From CAVQUE01 sp046290435 (lineage in GTDB: Bacteria > Actinomycetota > Acidimicrobiia > Acidimicrobiales > UBA8592), in NCBI GenBank assembly GCA_046290435.1, contig JBKAGO010000071.1, positions 60,174-124,173 of the forward strand: 64,000 nucleotides of DNA. Direction: 5' to 3'. How positions within the stretch are numbered: the stretch's first letter is position 1; each line of letters opens with the position of its first letter. A program made the translations under genes and the position numbers. The notes beneath the pieces are model-generated. The model searched no databases. It was not told the origin of the DNA and saw nothing but the letters and a program-made list of their open reading frames with translations. Below are positions 25,516 to 32,452 of the stretch, in pieces.

Positions 25516-26774
25516 GCGACGACTTCGAGATCGACGTCGTCGTCCACGCCACCCGCCGGCTCCTCGACGAGGCGAGCAAGGATCTCGCCGGTCTACAGGC
25601 TGCTACAGGTGCGGTTGCAGGCGATCTCGACGATGCCGAGCGTGGCGCAACCGCTCTGATGGCCCGGCTCGGTCTCGATGCCGAAGTCTCGGGTACGGAG
25701 GTGCCATCGCCGCCCGAGCTGCGGTCCGCACCACCGAGACCGACGCTCGATCCCTTCGAGCGAGCTGCCGTCGTCGAGCGGGCCCGAGCCAATCTGCGCG
25801 CCCGAGGCGTCGATCCCGACCAGGTCGAGCTCGAGCAGTTCCTCGACGACGACGAGCTCGAACGCATCCGACGACGCTTCACCGGCGCCACCGAACTCCA
25901 GGTCCGCCTCGACCGCTACGACGTCGTCGCGGCCATCGTCGCCGGCCTCGTCGGCGGCGCAATCGACGCGGTGTTCGTCGCCACGCCCGGTGCCAGCTCC
26001 ATCACCGGTGCCCTGAAGCAGATGGCCCTGCCGTCGGACAACTGGCTCGCCCGGCTCGCACCGGTGCCCTACGACCTCGGCTGGCACGCCGACCTGTGGC
26101 TCACGCCCGCCTATCACCGAGTCCAGACTCCCGGACACGATCCCCTCGTCGGGCTCGTCTGGGGCACCGTCGACATCCTCAGCGGTCAGCTCACCGGCCT
26201 GCGCCCCGACGGCACCCTCGGCGTCATCGCCCGGAACGGCAAGACCGCATACCCCGACACCTGGCCTGCCGCGCTCGGCCTCCAGATCCTGCACACCCTG
26301 TCTGACGTGTGCACCCATTCCGGGATCCCTCTACCCGGCTGGTCGATCCTTTCCGCCATCGCCACGGGCGAAGAGACCGAGCGCAACCTCGCGCAGACGA
26401 TGTACCAGCGGGGCTACGACAGCTGGCATCTGTTCACGATGGCCACCGCACCCGCTGCCGTCGAGCTGCTGTGCCGTGGCTACTGGTCGATTCGCTGCGG
26501 CTACGACGACGAACTCCACGACGCAACCATCGGTGTAGCCACCGGCGACCTGCCCCGCTATCAGGCGCTGTCGCTCATCGCCCACGGCGTGAGCGCCATG
26601 GTCGACCTCGCCACCTTCGCCGCCGCCGGCGCCAACCCGTTGATGTTGAACTACGCCCAGTTGGTCACCCTGGCCCGCAAAGCAGCAGTCGCAGCGTCGA
26701 CTCGGCCGCCCGACCCCGCCGACGTGGCGCTCGCCAACCAGCGCGTCCTCGAGACCGGCTGGTGCTTCGAGTAG
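25512..26774 (+). CDS. Unknown membrane-associated partner protein
   Basis: A 420-residue protein translated from a GTG that overlaps the upstream stop. The first 120 residues are helical and acidic. One hydrophobic segment (VVAAIVAGLVGGAIDAVFVA) follows at about residues 137-160, then a region with a striking set of histidines and aspartates: GWHADLWL, YHRVQTPGHDP, VDILSG and DVCTHSGIPLPG. Two more hydrophobic stretches lie towards the C-terminus. The His/Asp spacing loosely recalls membrane-bound metal-dependent hydrolases (DUF457-like), but I am not confident of homology. With the upstream gene it forms a coupled two-gene cassette of unknown function. Confidence 0.7.
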   Translation: MSDDFEIDVVVHATRRLLDEASKDLAGLQAATGAVAGDLDDAERGATALMARLGLDAEVSGTEVPSPPELRSAPPRPTLDPFERAAVVERARANLRARGVDPDQVELEQFLDDDELERIRRRFTGATELQVRLDRYDVVAAIVAGLVGGAIDAVFVATPGASSITGALKQMALPSDNWLARLAPVPYDLGWHADLWLTPAYHRVQTPGHDPLVGLVWGTVDILSGQLTGLRPDGTLGVIARNGKTAYPDTWPAALGLQILHTLSDVCTHSGIPLPGWSILSAIATGEETERNLAQTMYQRGYDSWHLFTMATAPAAVELLCRGYWSIRCGYDDELHDATIGVATGDLPRYQALSLIAHGVSAMVDLATFAAAGANPLMLNYAQLVTLARKAAVAASTRPPDPADVALANQRVLETGWCFE

Positions 26775-26875
26775 CCGCCGAACCCCGTCGACAAGGCCGG
26801 TCGCCGCTGTGCTCGGAAACCGGGCCTCAGCGCGGCGTTGCCCGATGTGTCACAGCAGAAAGCCACACTCCACGC

Positions 26876-27613
26876 ATGCAGAACAATCGGATCGAGAATC
26901 CCCCACGCGTCCTCACCTGGAACGTCCAGTGCAAGAAGCCCGCCTCTCCGAAGGGAGCGGCGGCTGTTGCGTACATCGTCTCCGAGTGGCCCGACATCGC
27001 CGTGCTCACCGAGGCCTGGATCGGGCACCTCGGAGACGGTGGGCACGAGATCGTCTCGCAACCGACGCCATCAGCAGGGAAGAAGCCCGACGAACGCAAG
27101 GTCGTCATGTGGTCGAAGACGCCCTGGAGCGACGTCGACGACCTCGGGCATCAGGGCATGCCGGTCGGTCGCTTCGTCGCCGGCACCACCGAGACGGCCA
27201 TCGGACCCGTGCGGGTCATGGGTATCTGCATCCCGTGGCCGATGGCGAACGTCAACAATGGCCCGAAGAACGCGAAGCCGTGGGAACTGGCAATGCGTTG
27301 GCTGGACTGCTTCGCCGAACTCGTGGCCAATCGCGATCGCGACATGCTCCTGGTCGTCGCCGGCGACTTCAACCAGCGGGTGCCCCGCCGCAAGGGGGGC
27401 AACAAGGCCGCAGCCGCCAAACTCGAAGCTGCGCTGGGTGACCTGACCGTGGTCACCGCCGGCACGCCGGCCAGGTTGCAGCGCCCGGGCATCGACCACA
27501 TCGCCATGTGCCCTCGACTCGCCGCCACACGGGTGTGGGGCTGGCCCAAGGACGACGGCGGGATCAAGATGTCCGACCACAGCGGCGTTGCCGCCGAGCT
27601 GGCCACCTGGTGA
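26876..27613 (+). CDS. Endonuclease/exonuclease/phosphatase (EEP) family protein
   Basis: A 245-residue member of the EEP superfamily (DNase I / AP endonuclease fold). Characteristic motifs are present in order: LTWNVQC near the start, the metal-binding glutamate in LTEAW, GDFNQRV, and the C-terminal SDHSGV. Members hydrolyse phosphodiester or phosphomonoester bonds in nucleic acids, inositol phosphates or lipids; the substrate cannot be inferred. There is no signal peptide. The ATG at 26876 follows CACACT at leaderless-type distance. It is monocistronic, downstream of the membrane cassette, and may belong to the same defence island. Confidence 0.88.
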   Translation: MQNNRIENPPRVLTWNVQCKKPASPKGAAAVAYIVSEWPDIAVLTEAWIGHLGDGGHEIVSQPTPSAGKKPDERKVVMWSKTPWSDVDDLGHQGMPVGRFVAGTTETAIGPVRVMGICIPWPMANVNNGPKNAKPWELAMRWLDCFAELVANRDRDMLLVVAGDFNQRVPRRKGGNKAAAAKLEAALGDLTVVTAGTPARLQRPGIDHIAMCPRLAATRVWGWPKDDGGIKMSDHSGVAAELATW

Positions 27614-27796
27614 CGAATCAGCGCGGTCTCGCGAGAGCGGCGTCGAGCGACCCACCCCGAGCATGCCAGCGCGGGGCCACCAAGAAGGGAAGGGGCAGTG
27701 AGCCGCCAGTGTCGTTCGAGCACTCGCCGCCAGGGCCCGCTTCGGAACCGAGGCGGTGCAGCCCATCGAGTAGCAGGGCATGTCGAAGCCCCCGGT

Positions 27797-27850
27797 GGAC
27801 CGAGTCGGCCAGGTCGTGCGTCGCTCCGACGACTGAGCGCCTCGGCGGCG
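27797..27850 (+). repeat. 54-bp direct repeat, left copy
   Basis: This stretch beginning GGACCGAGTCGGCCAG is matched by 28634-28687 with about six or seven mismatches. The two copies flank the Panacea-domain gene and about 190 bp after it. They lie in non-coding DNA. They could be recombination scars or attachment-like sites. Confidence 0.7.
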
Positions 27851-27894
27851 ACCGGCACAGTTCTCTGTCACACCACCTGTGCCATGGTCGTGAG

Positions 27895-28443
27895 ATGGAC
27901 TCGCACTACGACGAACGCAAGTTGACCGAACTCATCGTCTACGTGGCGGCTCGGCTGCGCAGCGACCGGAGCGGTGGCGCAACGAAGCTGAACAAGGTGC
28001 TCCTCTTCGCGGACTTCGCACACGTGCGGCGAACCGGGATCCCCATCACAGGCGCCGAGTACCAGAAGCTCGAACACGGGCCGGCGCCTCGAAGGCTTCG
28101 ACCGCTTCGGGATGCTCTCGTCGCCGCCGGCGACGCCGAACTGCGGGAAGAAGAGTTCCTCGGCTATCGCCAACACCGTCTCGTCCCGCTGCGCGAGGCC
28201 GACCTGTCGGTGTTCACCGACGACGAGATGGCGACAGTCGACAAGGTGCTCGCCGACCTCGACGGGATGAGTGCGAAGCAGGTGAGCGATCTCTCCCACG
28301 ACGAGGCCGGGTGGCGACTGACCGAGATGGGCGAGACGATCCCCTACGCTGCCGCACTCGTCGGCAACCGGCAGGTGTCGACGCCGACGTCTCGTCGACT
28401 CGAGCGCGAGGCCGCAGAACGCTACGGCCTCGTCCCTTCGTGA
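27895..28443 (+). CDS. Panacea (SocA/DUF4065) domain antitoxin-like protein
   Basis: A 182-residue protein of the Panacea family (SocA-like, DUF4065). Diagnostic features are the N-terminal helix with KLTELIVYVA, TKLNKVLLFADF, the EYQKLEHGPAPR motif and the later LSHDE-GW segment. Family members neutralise toxins by direct contact and are found in hyperpromiscuous toxin-antitoxin pairs. No toxin gene is recognisable on either side: 27614-27894 and 28444-28709 hold no convincing ORF. It is therefore an orphan antitoxin, or its partner is diverged. The gene lies between two 54-bp direct repeats and is followed by a hairpin terminator at 28508-28535. Confidence 0.87.
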   Translation: MDSHYDERKLTELIVYVAARLRSDRSGGATKLNKVLLFADFAHVRRTGIPITGAEYQKLEHGPAPRRLRPLRDALVAAGDAELREEEFLGYRQHRLVPLREADLSVFTDDEMATVDKVLADLDGMSAKQVSDLSHDEAGWRLTEMGETIPYAAALVGNRQVSTPTSRRLEREAAERYGLVPS

Positions 28444-28466
28444 TCCGTCGGGCCGGAGTCGCTGCC

Positions 28467-28494
28467 CTGACCACCGGTCGTCATGCGGTACAGT
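28467..28494 (+). promoter_or_regulatory. Candidate promoter before a terminator hairpin
   Basis: CTGACC (28467-28472) and TACAGT (28489-28494) are separated by 16 bp, close to a housekeeping-type promoter. Transcription would begin about 28501 and meet the hairpin at 28508, so the product would be a very short RNA or an attenuated leader. The match is visual only. Confidence 0.3.
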
Positions 28495-28507
28495 GAAAGC
28501 GTTACTC

Positions 28508-28535
28508 ACCCGGCCCCTCGTGGGTCGGGTCTTTT
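28508..28535 (+). terminator. Intrinsic terminator
   Basis: A 9-bp stem (ACCCGGCCC with GGGTCGGGT, one G-U pair) closes a 5-nt loop (CTCGT) and is followed by CTTTT. It lies 65 bp after the Panacea gene stop and is the clearest intrinsic terminator in the window. Confidence 0.7.
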
Positions 28536-28633
28536 CTTCTCCGCCGTGGGTGCAGCCGACACGTGTCGCCGACATCGACACTCCTGTCGCCCAGACCTGC
28601 GACGGCATCGTCGCCCGGTACCGGAGCCTTGGC

Positions 28634-28687
28634 CGACCGAGTCGGCCAGTTCGTGCGCCGCTCGGAGGACTGAGCGCCTCTGCGGCG
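28634..28687 (+). repeat. 54-bp direct repeat, right copy
   Basis: Right-hand partner of the repeat at 27797-27850, beginning CGACCGAGTCGGCCAG. It lies just upstream of the 3' end of the first coiled-coil gene on the opposite strand. Confidence 0.7.
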
Positions 28688-28709
28688 CGCCGCTCCGGCA
28701 CGCAGGGAG

Positions 28710-29078
28710 TCAGCCGAAGCCGAGGATGAGTCCGGCGAAGCCGAGCATCGATGCGATATGGCTGCCGACGAGGATGCGGGTCTGCGACGCCACCTCGCCG
28801 CGGAGGGTTGCCATCTCGGTGCGGAGGTCGCCGCGGAGGGTTGCCATCTCGGTGCGGAGGTCGCCGCCGAGGGTTGCCATCTCGCTGCGGAGTTCGGCCG
28901 AGAGGGCGACGGAGCGGGCGTCGACCATGGCGAAGCGGGCGTCCATGTCGGCCTTGGTGGCGAGGTTGTCGTAGTCGATGGGTGGCATGGCTTCCATCAA
29001 GACATCGGTGGCGGGTTCGCCGATGGCGGCGACGAGGCTGGTGCGCAGCGTGAGCCGCTGGGCTTCGGTGACGGACAC
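28710..29078 (-). CDS. Small coiled-coil protein with C-terminal membrane anchor (paralogue 1 of 4)
   Basis: A 122-residue protein. The GTG start at 29078 is supported by GGAGAAGG 4-5 bp upstream. The N-terminus carries the family signature SVTEAQRLTLRTSLVAAIGE and LMEAMPPIDYDNLATKADM. The middle is a run of about seven-residue helical repeats with MATL-GDLRTE units forming a coiled coil, and the end is a hydrophobic helix (HIASMLGFAGLILGFG), so it is likely tail-anchored with the coil in the cytoplasm. This architecture recalls DUF1640/CCDC90-type proteins. Function is unknown. Close paralogues are at 29565, 31884 and 44003. Confidence 0.8.
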   Translation of the reverse strand: MSVTEAQRLTLRTSLVAAIGEPATDVLMEAMPPIDYDNLATKADMDARFAMVDARSVALSAELRSEMATLGGDLRTEMATLRGDLRTEMATLRGEVASQTRILVGSHIASMLGFAGLILGFG

Positions 29079-29267
29079 GGGCCTTCTCCAGGGTGTGACG
29101 CAGATGGAGAGGGAAGTCCACGAGATGCTACCGGCCCGCGCTCGGACGGGGCAATGGTCGCCGGCCGCCGGCACCGGCTCGACCGCGTCGGGACGTTCGA
29201 TCGCCGACTGGGCCAACGCCCAGCCCGACCAACGGGATCCTCGATGGCCGACGAACAGTAGCGTAGG

Positions 29268-29460
29268 CATCGACGGCGATCGCCAGAGACGGCACCTTCC
29301 TCGGCGCGCGGTTCGAATCGCTGGCGACGTCGAGCGTGCGGGTTTTCGCGGCAAGCTCGGCGATCAGGTCCTCGACGCCGTCGTGCTGACCACCGGCGCC
29401 CACGCGTACCGCCGCGCCGACGGCATCGGCGTGGTCCCCCTCGCACTCCTCGGCCCCTGA
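29268..29460 (+). pseudogene. Remnant of a DUF4143-type AAA ATPase
   Basis: Two pieces of the same protein family lie next to each other in different frames. The first (from about 29279) reads IARDGTFLGARFESLATSSVRVFA, in short the GALFESL-SVRVYA block of DUF4143 ATPases. The second (about 29343-29460) reads KLGDQVLDAVVLTTG and AYRRADGIGVVPLALLGP, the family C-terminus with its stop. About 50-60 codons normally between them are missing, and the frame changes at the join. A TAG at 29264 precedes the first piece. This is a decayed fragment, not a gene. It occupies the 486-bp gap between two coiled-coil genes; nothing else is seen there. Confidence 0.6.
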
Positions 29461-29564
29461 CCGCGGCGCGTGCTCGCCGCGCGGCAGGCGAGAGGAGCGT
29501 CTCCGGCCGGGCGACCGCGTCGGCGCGGACGGGGGAGGGGGCCGCGTGCCTGCGGTCGTCGGGA

Positions 29565-29894
29565 TCAGCCGAAGCGGAGGATGAGAGCGGTGAGGCCGAG
29601 CATCGAGGCGAGGTGGCTGCAGACGAGGATGCGGGTCTGCCTCGCGAAGTCGGCACGAAGGCTGGCGCGTCGCTCGGCCATCTCGGTCCGCCGCTCGGCC
29701 CCACCGCAACGGGCGTCGACCATGGCGAAACGTGCGTTCATGTCGGCGCGGAGCATCTCGATGTCGGCCTTGGTGGCGAGCTTGTCGTGGTCGATGGGTG
29801 GCATGGCTTCCATCAAGACATTGGTGGCGGGTTCGCCGATGGCGGCGACGAGGCTGGTGCCCAGCGTGAGGCGCTGGGCTTCGGTGACCGACAT
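29565..29894 (-). CDS. Small coiled-coil protein with C-terminal membrane anchor (paralogue 2 of 4)
   Basis: A 109-residue protein whose ATG at 29894 is preceded by GGAGAAGG. The first 35 residues (MSVTEAQRLTLGTSLVAAIG, then LMEAMPPIDHDKLATKADI) are nearly identical to paralogue 1, including at DNA level. The coiled-coil part is shorter and more diverged, rich in arginine, and the C-terminal hydrophobic helix is kept but ends LILRFG. The higher divergence after the N-terminus suggests relaxed selection or recombination between copies. Confidence 0.75.
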   Translation of the reverse strand: MSVTEAQRLTLGTSLVAAIGEPATNVLMEAMPPIDHDKLATKADIEMLRADMNARFAMVDARCGGAERRTEMAERRASLRADFARQTRILVCSHLASMLGLTALILRFG

Positions 29895-29996
29895 CGGGCC
29901 TTCTCCAGGCGGTGACGCAGATGGAGAGGCAAGTGCATCAAAGGCTACCGACCCGGGCTCGGGCAGGTCAACGGCGCTCCTGTTCAACCGGTGCCG

Positions 29997-30836
29997 TCAG
30001 TAGGGCCGGTCGCCGGCGATCGTGATGCGGCGCATATGGCGTCGTCGGCCCCGGTAGTCGTGGAGTGCGTAGTGCATCACGCTGCGGTTGTCCCACATCG
30101 CCAACGAGCCCGGTTCCCAGCAGAACCGGCACGTGAACGCCTCACGGGTGGCATGGCGGAACAGGAAGTCGAGCAGCGCCTTGGACTCGGCCGGGCGCAT
30201 GCCGGCGATGCCGGTCACGAACGCGGCGTTGACATACAAGCCCTTGCGGCCCGTCTCGGGATGGGTCCGCACCACCGGGTGCTCGACGGTCGCCGCCGCC
30301 TGCTCGGCGTTCTTGGTCGAGATCGCCTTGGTCTTGGTCGACTGCCCCTCGGCGCCGTACTGCGAGCCTGCCGAATGCACCGCCTTCAGGGGCTCGAGCA
30401 GGCCCTGCATCGTGGGGCTCAGCGCGTCGTAGGCGGCGTGTTGGTTTGCGAACAGCGTGTCGCCGCCCACCTCGGGCAGCTCGACGGCATAGAGGATCGA
30501 ACCGAGATCGGGCTCGGCCAGGAACGTCACGTCGGTGTGCCAACCACCGCCGAAGTTGAACCCGTCGTCGGGCTCGGTGACGATCTCGATGACCTCGGGA
30601 AGATCGTCCCGGCCGTCGACGAACGGATGCGTGTCCAGCTCGCCGAAGCGGCGCCCGAACGCGATCTGCTGCTCCGGCGTCAGCTGCTGGTCCCGGAAGA
30701 ACAGCACGTGGTGCTCGAGAAACGCCCGCCGGATCGCGGCGATGGTCTCGTGGCTCGGGTCGTCGGACAGATCGACGCCCTCCACGTACGCACCCAGCAC
30801 CCCGCTGGCCGGACGAATGGTCATGGTTGCCTGCAT
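29997..30836 (-). CDS. TauD/TfdA-family Fe(II)/2-oxoglutarate dioxygenase
   Basis: A 279-residue dioxygenase. The iron ligands are visible as WHTDVTF (H100 and D102) and a distal histidine (H255 in SVMHYAL), and a 2-oxoglutarate-binding arginine follows (RRRHMRRIT). The family uses 2-oxoglutarate and O2 to hydroxylate small molecules such as taurine, alkyl sulfates or aryloxyacetates, often to release sulfite or break an ether. The ATG at 30836 is supported by GGAGGGGGA. No transporter is adjacent, so the substrate is unknown. A second family member lies at 42094-42954; the two share the WHTDVTF block but little flanking context. Confidence 0.9.
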   Translation of the reverse strand: MQATMTIRPASGVLGAYVEGVDLSDDPSHETIAAIRRAFLEHHVLFFRDQQLTPEQQIAFGRRFGELDTHPFVDGRDDLPEVIEIVTEPDDGFNFGGGWHTDVTFLAEPDLGSILYAVELPEVGGDTLFANQHAAYDALSPTMQGLLEPLKAVHSAGSQYGAEGQSTKTKAISTKNAEQAAATVEHPVVRTHPETGRKGLYVNAAFVTGIAGMRPAESKALLDFLFRHATREAFTCRFCWEPGSLAMWDNRSVMHYALHDYRGRRRHMRRITIAGDRPY

Positions 30837-30954
30837 GGCGATCCCCCTCCGTGTGCACCGGCGAGTCGGCCAAAGCGACAGTACCCGTCCGAGCCCGGGT
30901 CGTCGGCGGCGACGATGTCGACCGCCGCCACGACTCGACGTCGTCGACAGCGAC

Positions 30955-31111
30955 GGTGGCGGACGGACTCGATGCGGCGGACATGGTGGCCGATGCGGTC
31001 GCCTCGACCGGTATCGGCGACGACCACTGGGTCGTCCTGGCCGAGCCCTCGACCGCCCGCTACTGCAAGCACCACGGCATCGATCCCGAAGGCGTCCGCC
31101 TCACCGGCTGA
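30955..31111 (+). other. Possible short gene remnant in a 356-bp gap
   Basis: The gap 30837-31192 holds no convincing complete gene. One + strand frame reads a plausible protein end, with AADMVADAV and DDHWVVLAEPS before a stop at 31111, loosely like the C-terminal helix and strand of a short-chain dehydrogenase. There is no matching upstream part. I regard it as an uncertain fragment. Confidence 0.25.
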
Positions 31112-31192
31112 GCCGCACGACGCACCGTCACCGGCATCTGTCGCCGCCTCCCGATGAGCGTCGACTGGGCCTCGAGGCGGAGGTGGCGTGCC

Positions 31193-31435
31193 TCAGCCCA
31201 GCCAGTCGTCGGTGCGGCCCGCGATCCACGCGCCCAGTCCGAACACCAGGCCACCGGCCATGAACAGCAGCCAGTTGTTGATGTCGCCGCCGAGCACCTG
31301 CTGGTCGACCCGCGACGCGTCGAGCCAGTCGAGCCCCAGCGGATCGGCCAGCCACTCCCGGGCCATGGCGAACACCGAGACGGCTCCACCGATCAGGGCG
31401 ACGGTCCCTCCGACGACCAGGCGCAGCACGTTCAC
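31193..31435 (-). CDS. Small two-helix membrane protein
   Basis: An 80-residue protein with two predicted membrane helices (VVGGTVALIGGAVSVFAMA and LLFMAGGLVFGLGAWIAG) separated by a polar loop with WLDASRVDQQV. The GTG start overlaps the stop of the upstream gene in GTGA, so it is translated with it. No family recognised; it could anchor or assist the soluble protein encoded upstream. Confidence 0.65.
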   Translation of the reverse strand: MNVLRLVVGGTVALIGGAVSVFAMAREWLADPLGLDWLDASRVDQQVLGGDINNWLLFMAGGLVFGLGAWIAGRTDDWLG

Positions 31436-31812
31436 GACGACGACGTCTTCGACGCAGGCACGGGTTCGGTCGACAGGTTGAACAGGCACACGTTCGCCGT
31501 GCCCAGGATCTCGACGTAGCGAGGCCGGCCGACACCGGTGGCGAAGCTGTTGGGGCCGACGACGCCGTCGTCGGGTCGCGTGGCGAGCACGTGCCAGCGC
31601 TCGCACCACGCGGCAGGGGAGGGGAGCGCCTCGGGCCGGGCGACCTTGTCTGCGTGGATGCAGTACATGGTGATGGTGCGGCCATCGTCGACCGCCACGG
31701 TGATCGCCGTGCCGTCGACGGCGACGATGTCGACCGCGTGCCACGAGTCGACGTCGTTCACGGCCTTCTTGGCCTGGATCCAGTGGACGTTCTCGCCCGG
31801 TCGGTAGGTCAT
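31432..31812 (-). CDS. Small soluble protein of unknown function
   Basis: A 126-residue protein starting MTYRPGENVHWI, preceded by AGAGGA at good spacing. The first half resembles a small beta-barrel (KAVNDVDSWHAVDIVAVDG, then ITVAVDDGRTITMYCIH), like a Tudor/SH3-type fold, with no clear catalytic motif. It is coupled to the small membrane protein gene downstream by a GTGA overlap. Function unknown. Confidence 0.65.
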   Translation of the reverse strand: MTYRPGENVHWIQAKKAVNDVDSWHAVDIVAVDGTAITVAVDDGRTITMYCIHADKVARPEALPSPAAWCERWHVLATRPDDGVVGPNSFATGVGRPRYVEILGTANVCLFNLSTEPVPASKTSSS

Positions 31813-31883
31813 CGGTTCCTCTTCCGCACTCGACACCCGATGTGTAGGGCGCGTGTGTGACAGGAACCCGATGCGCCTCCGGC

Positions 31884-32219
31884 TCAGCCGAAGCCGAGGA
31901 TCAGTCCGGCGAAGCCGAGCATCGAGGCGATGTGGGTGCCGACGAGGATGCGGGTGAGCGACGCCATCTCGGTGCGGAGGTCGCCGCCGAGGGTTGCCAT
32001 CTCGCCGCGGAGTCCGGTCATCTCGCCGCGGAGTTCGGCCGACAGCGCGACGAAGCGAGCGTCGACCATGGCGAAGCGGGTGTCCAGGTCGGCCTTGGTG
32101 GCGAGATCGTCGTAGGCGATGGGTGGCATGGCTTCCATCAAGACATCGGTGGCGGGTTCGCCGATGGCGGCGACGAGGCTGGTGCGCAGCGTGAGGCGCT
32201 GGGCTTCGGTGACGGACAT
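31884..32219 (-). CDS. Small coiled-coil protein with C-terminal membrane anchor (paralogue 3 of 4)
   Basis: A 111-residue protein with the same signature (MSVTEAQRLTLRTSLVAAIG, LMEAMPPIAYDDLATKADL), a coiled coil with GEMTGLRGEMATLGGDL units and the same tail-anchor helix (HIASMLGFAGLILGFG) as paralogue 1. The start at 32219 follows GGAGAAGG. The DNA over the first 110 bp and the final 60 bp is almost identical to paralogue 1, so the copies are recent duplicates or are kept alike by gene conversion. Confidence 0.8.
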   Translation of the reverse strand: MSVTEAQRLTLRTSLVAAIGEPATDVLMEAMPPIAYDDLATKADLDTRFAMVDARFVALSAELRGEMTGLRGEMATLGGDLRTEMASLTRILVGTHIASMLGFAGLILGFG

Positions 32220-32452
32220 GTGCCTTCTCCATGCTGTGTGGCAGATGGAGAGGGAAGTGCACGAAATGCTACCGACCCGCGCTCGGACGTGGCAACGGTC
32301 GCATTCACCGAACCGGTGCCGGCGGTGCCGCTCACGCGGGTCGGGTGCCACGGAGTGGACGGCCACGAAGTCGTCTCGCAAAGGAAGTCGTTGCCAAACC
32401 ACGCGCCCGACGAGAGCCGCGGCTCGTGGTCAGTGTCGAGTACGAGGTGGGC

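Noticed and set aside
30955..31111. A complete short-chain dehydrogenase gene
   Set aside because: Only a C-terminus-like piece exists; there is no nucleotide-binding motif or upstream part.
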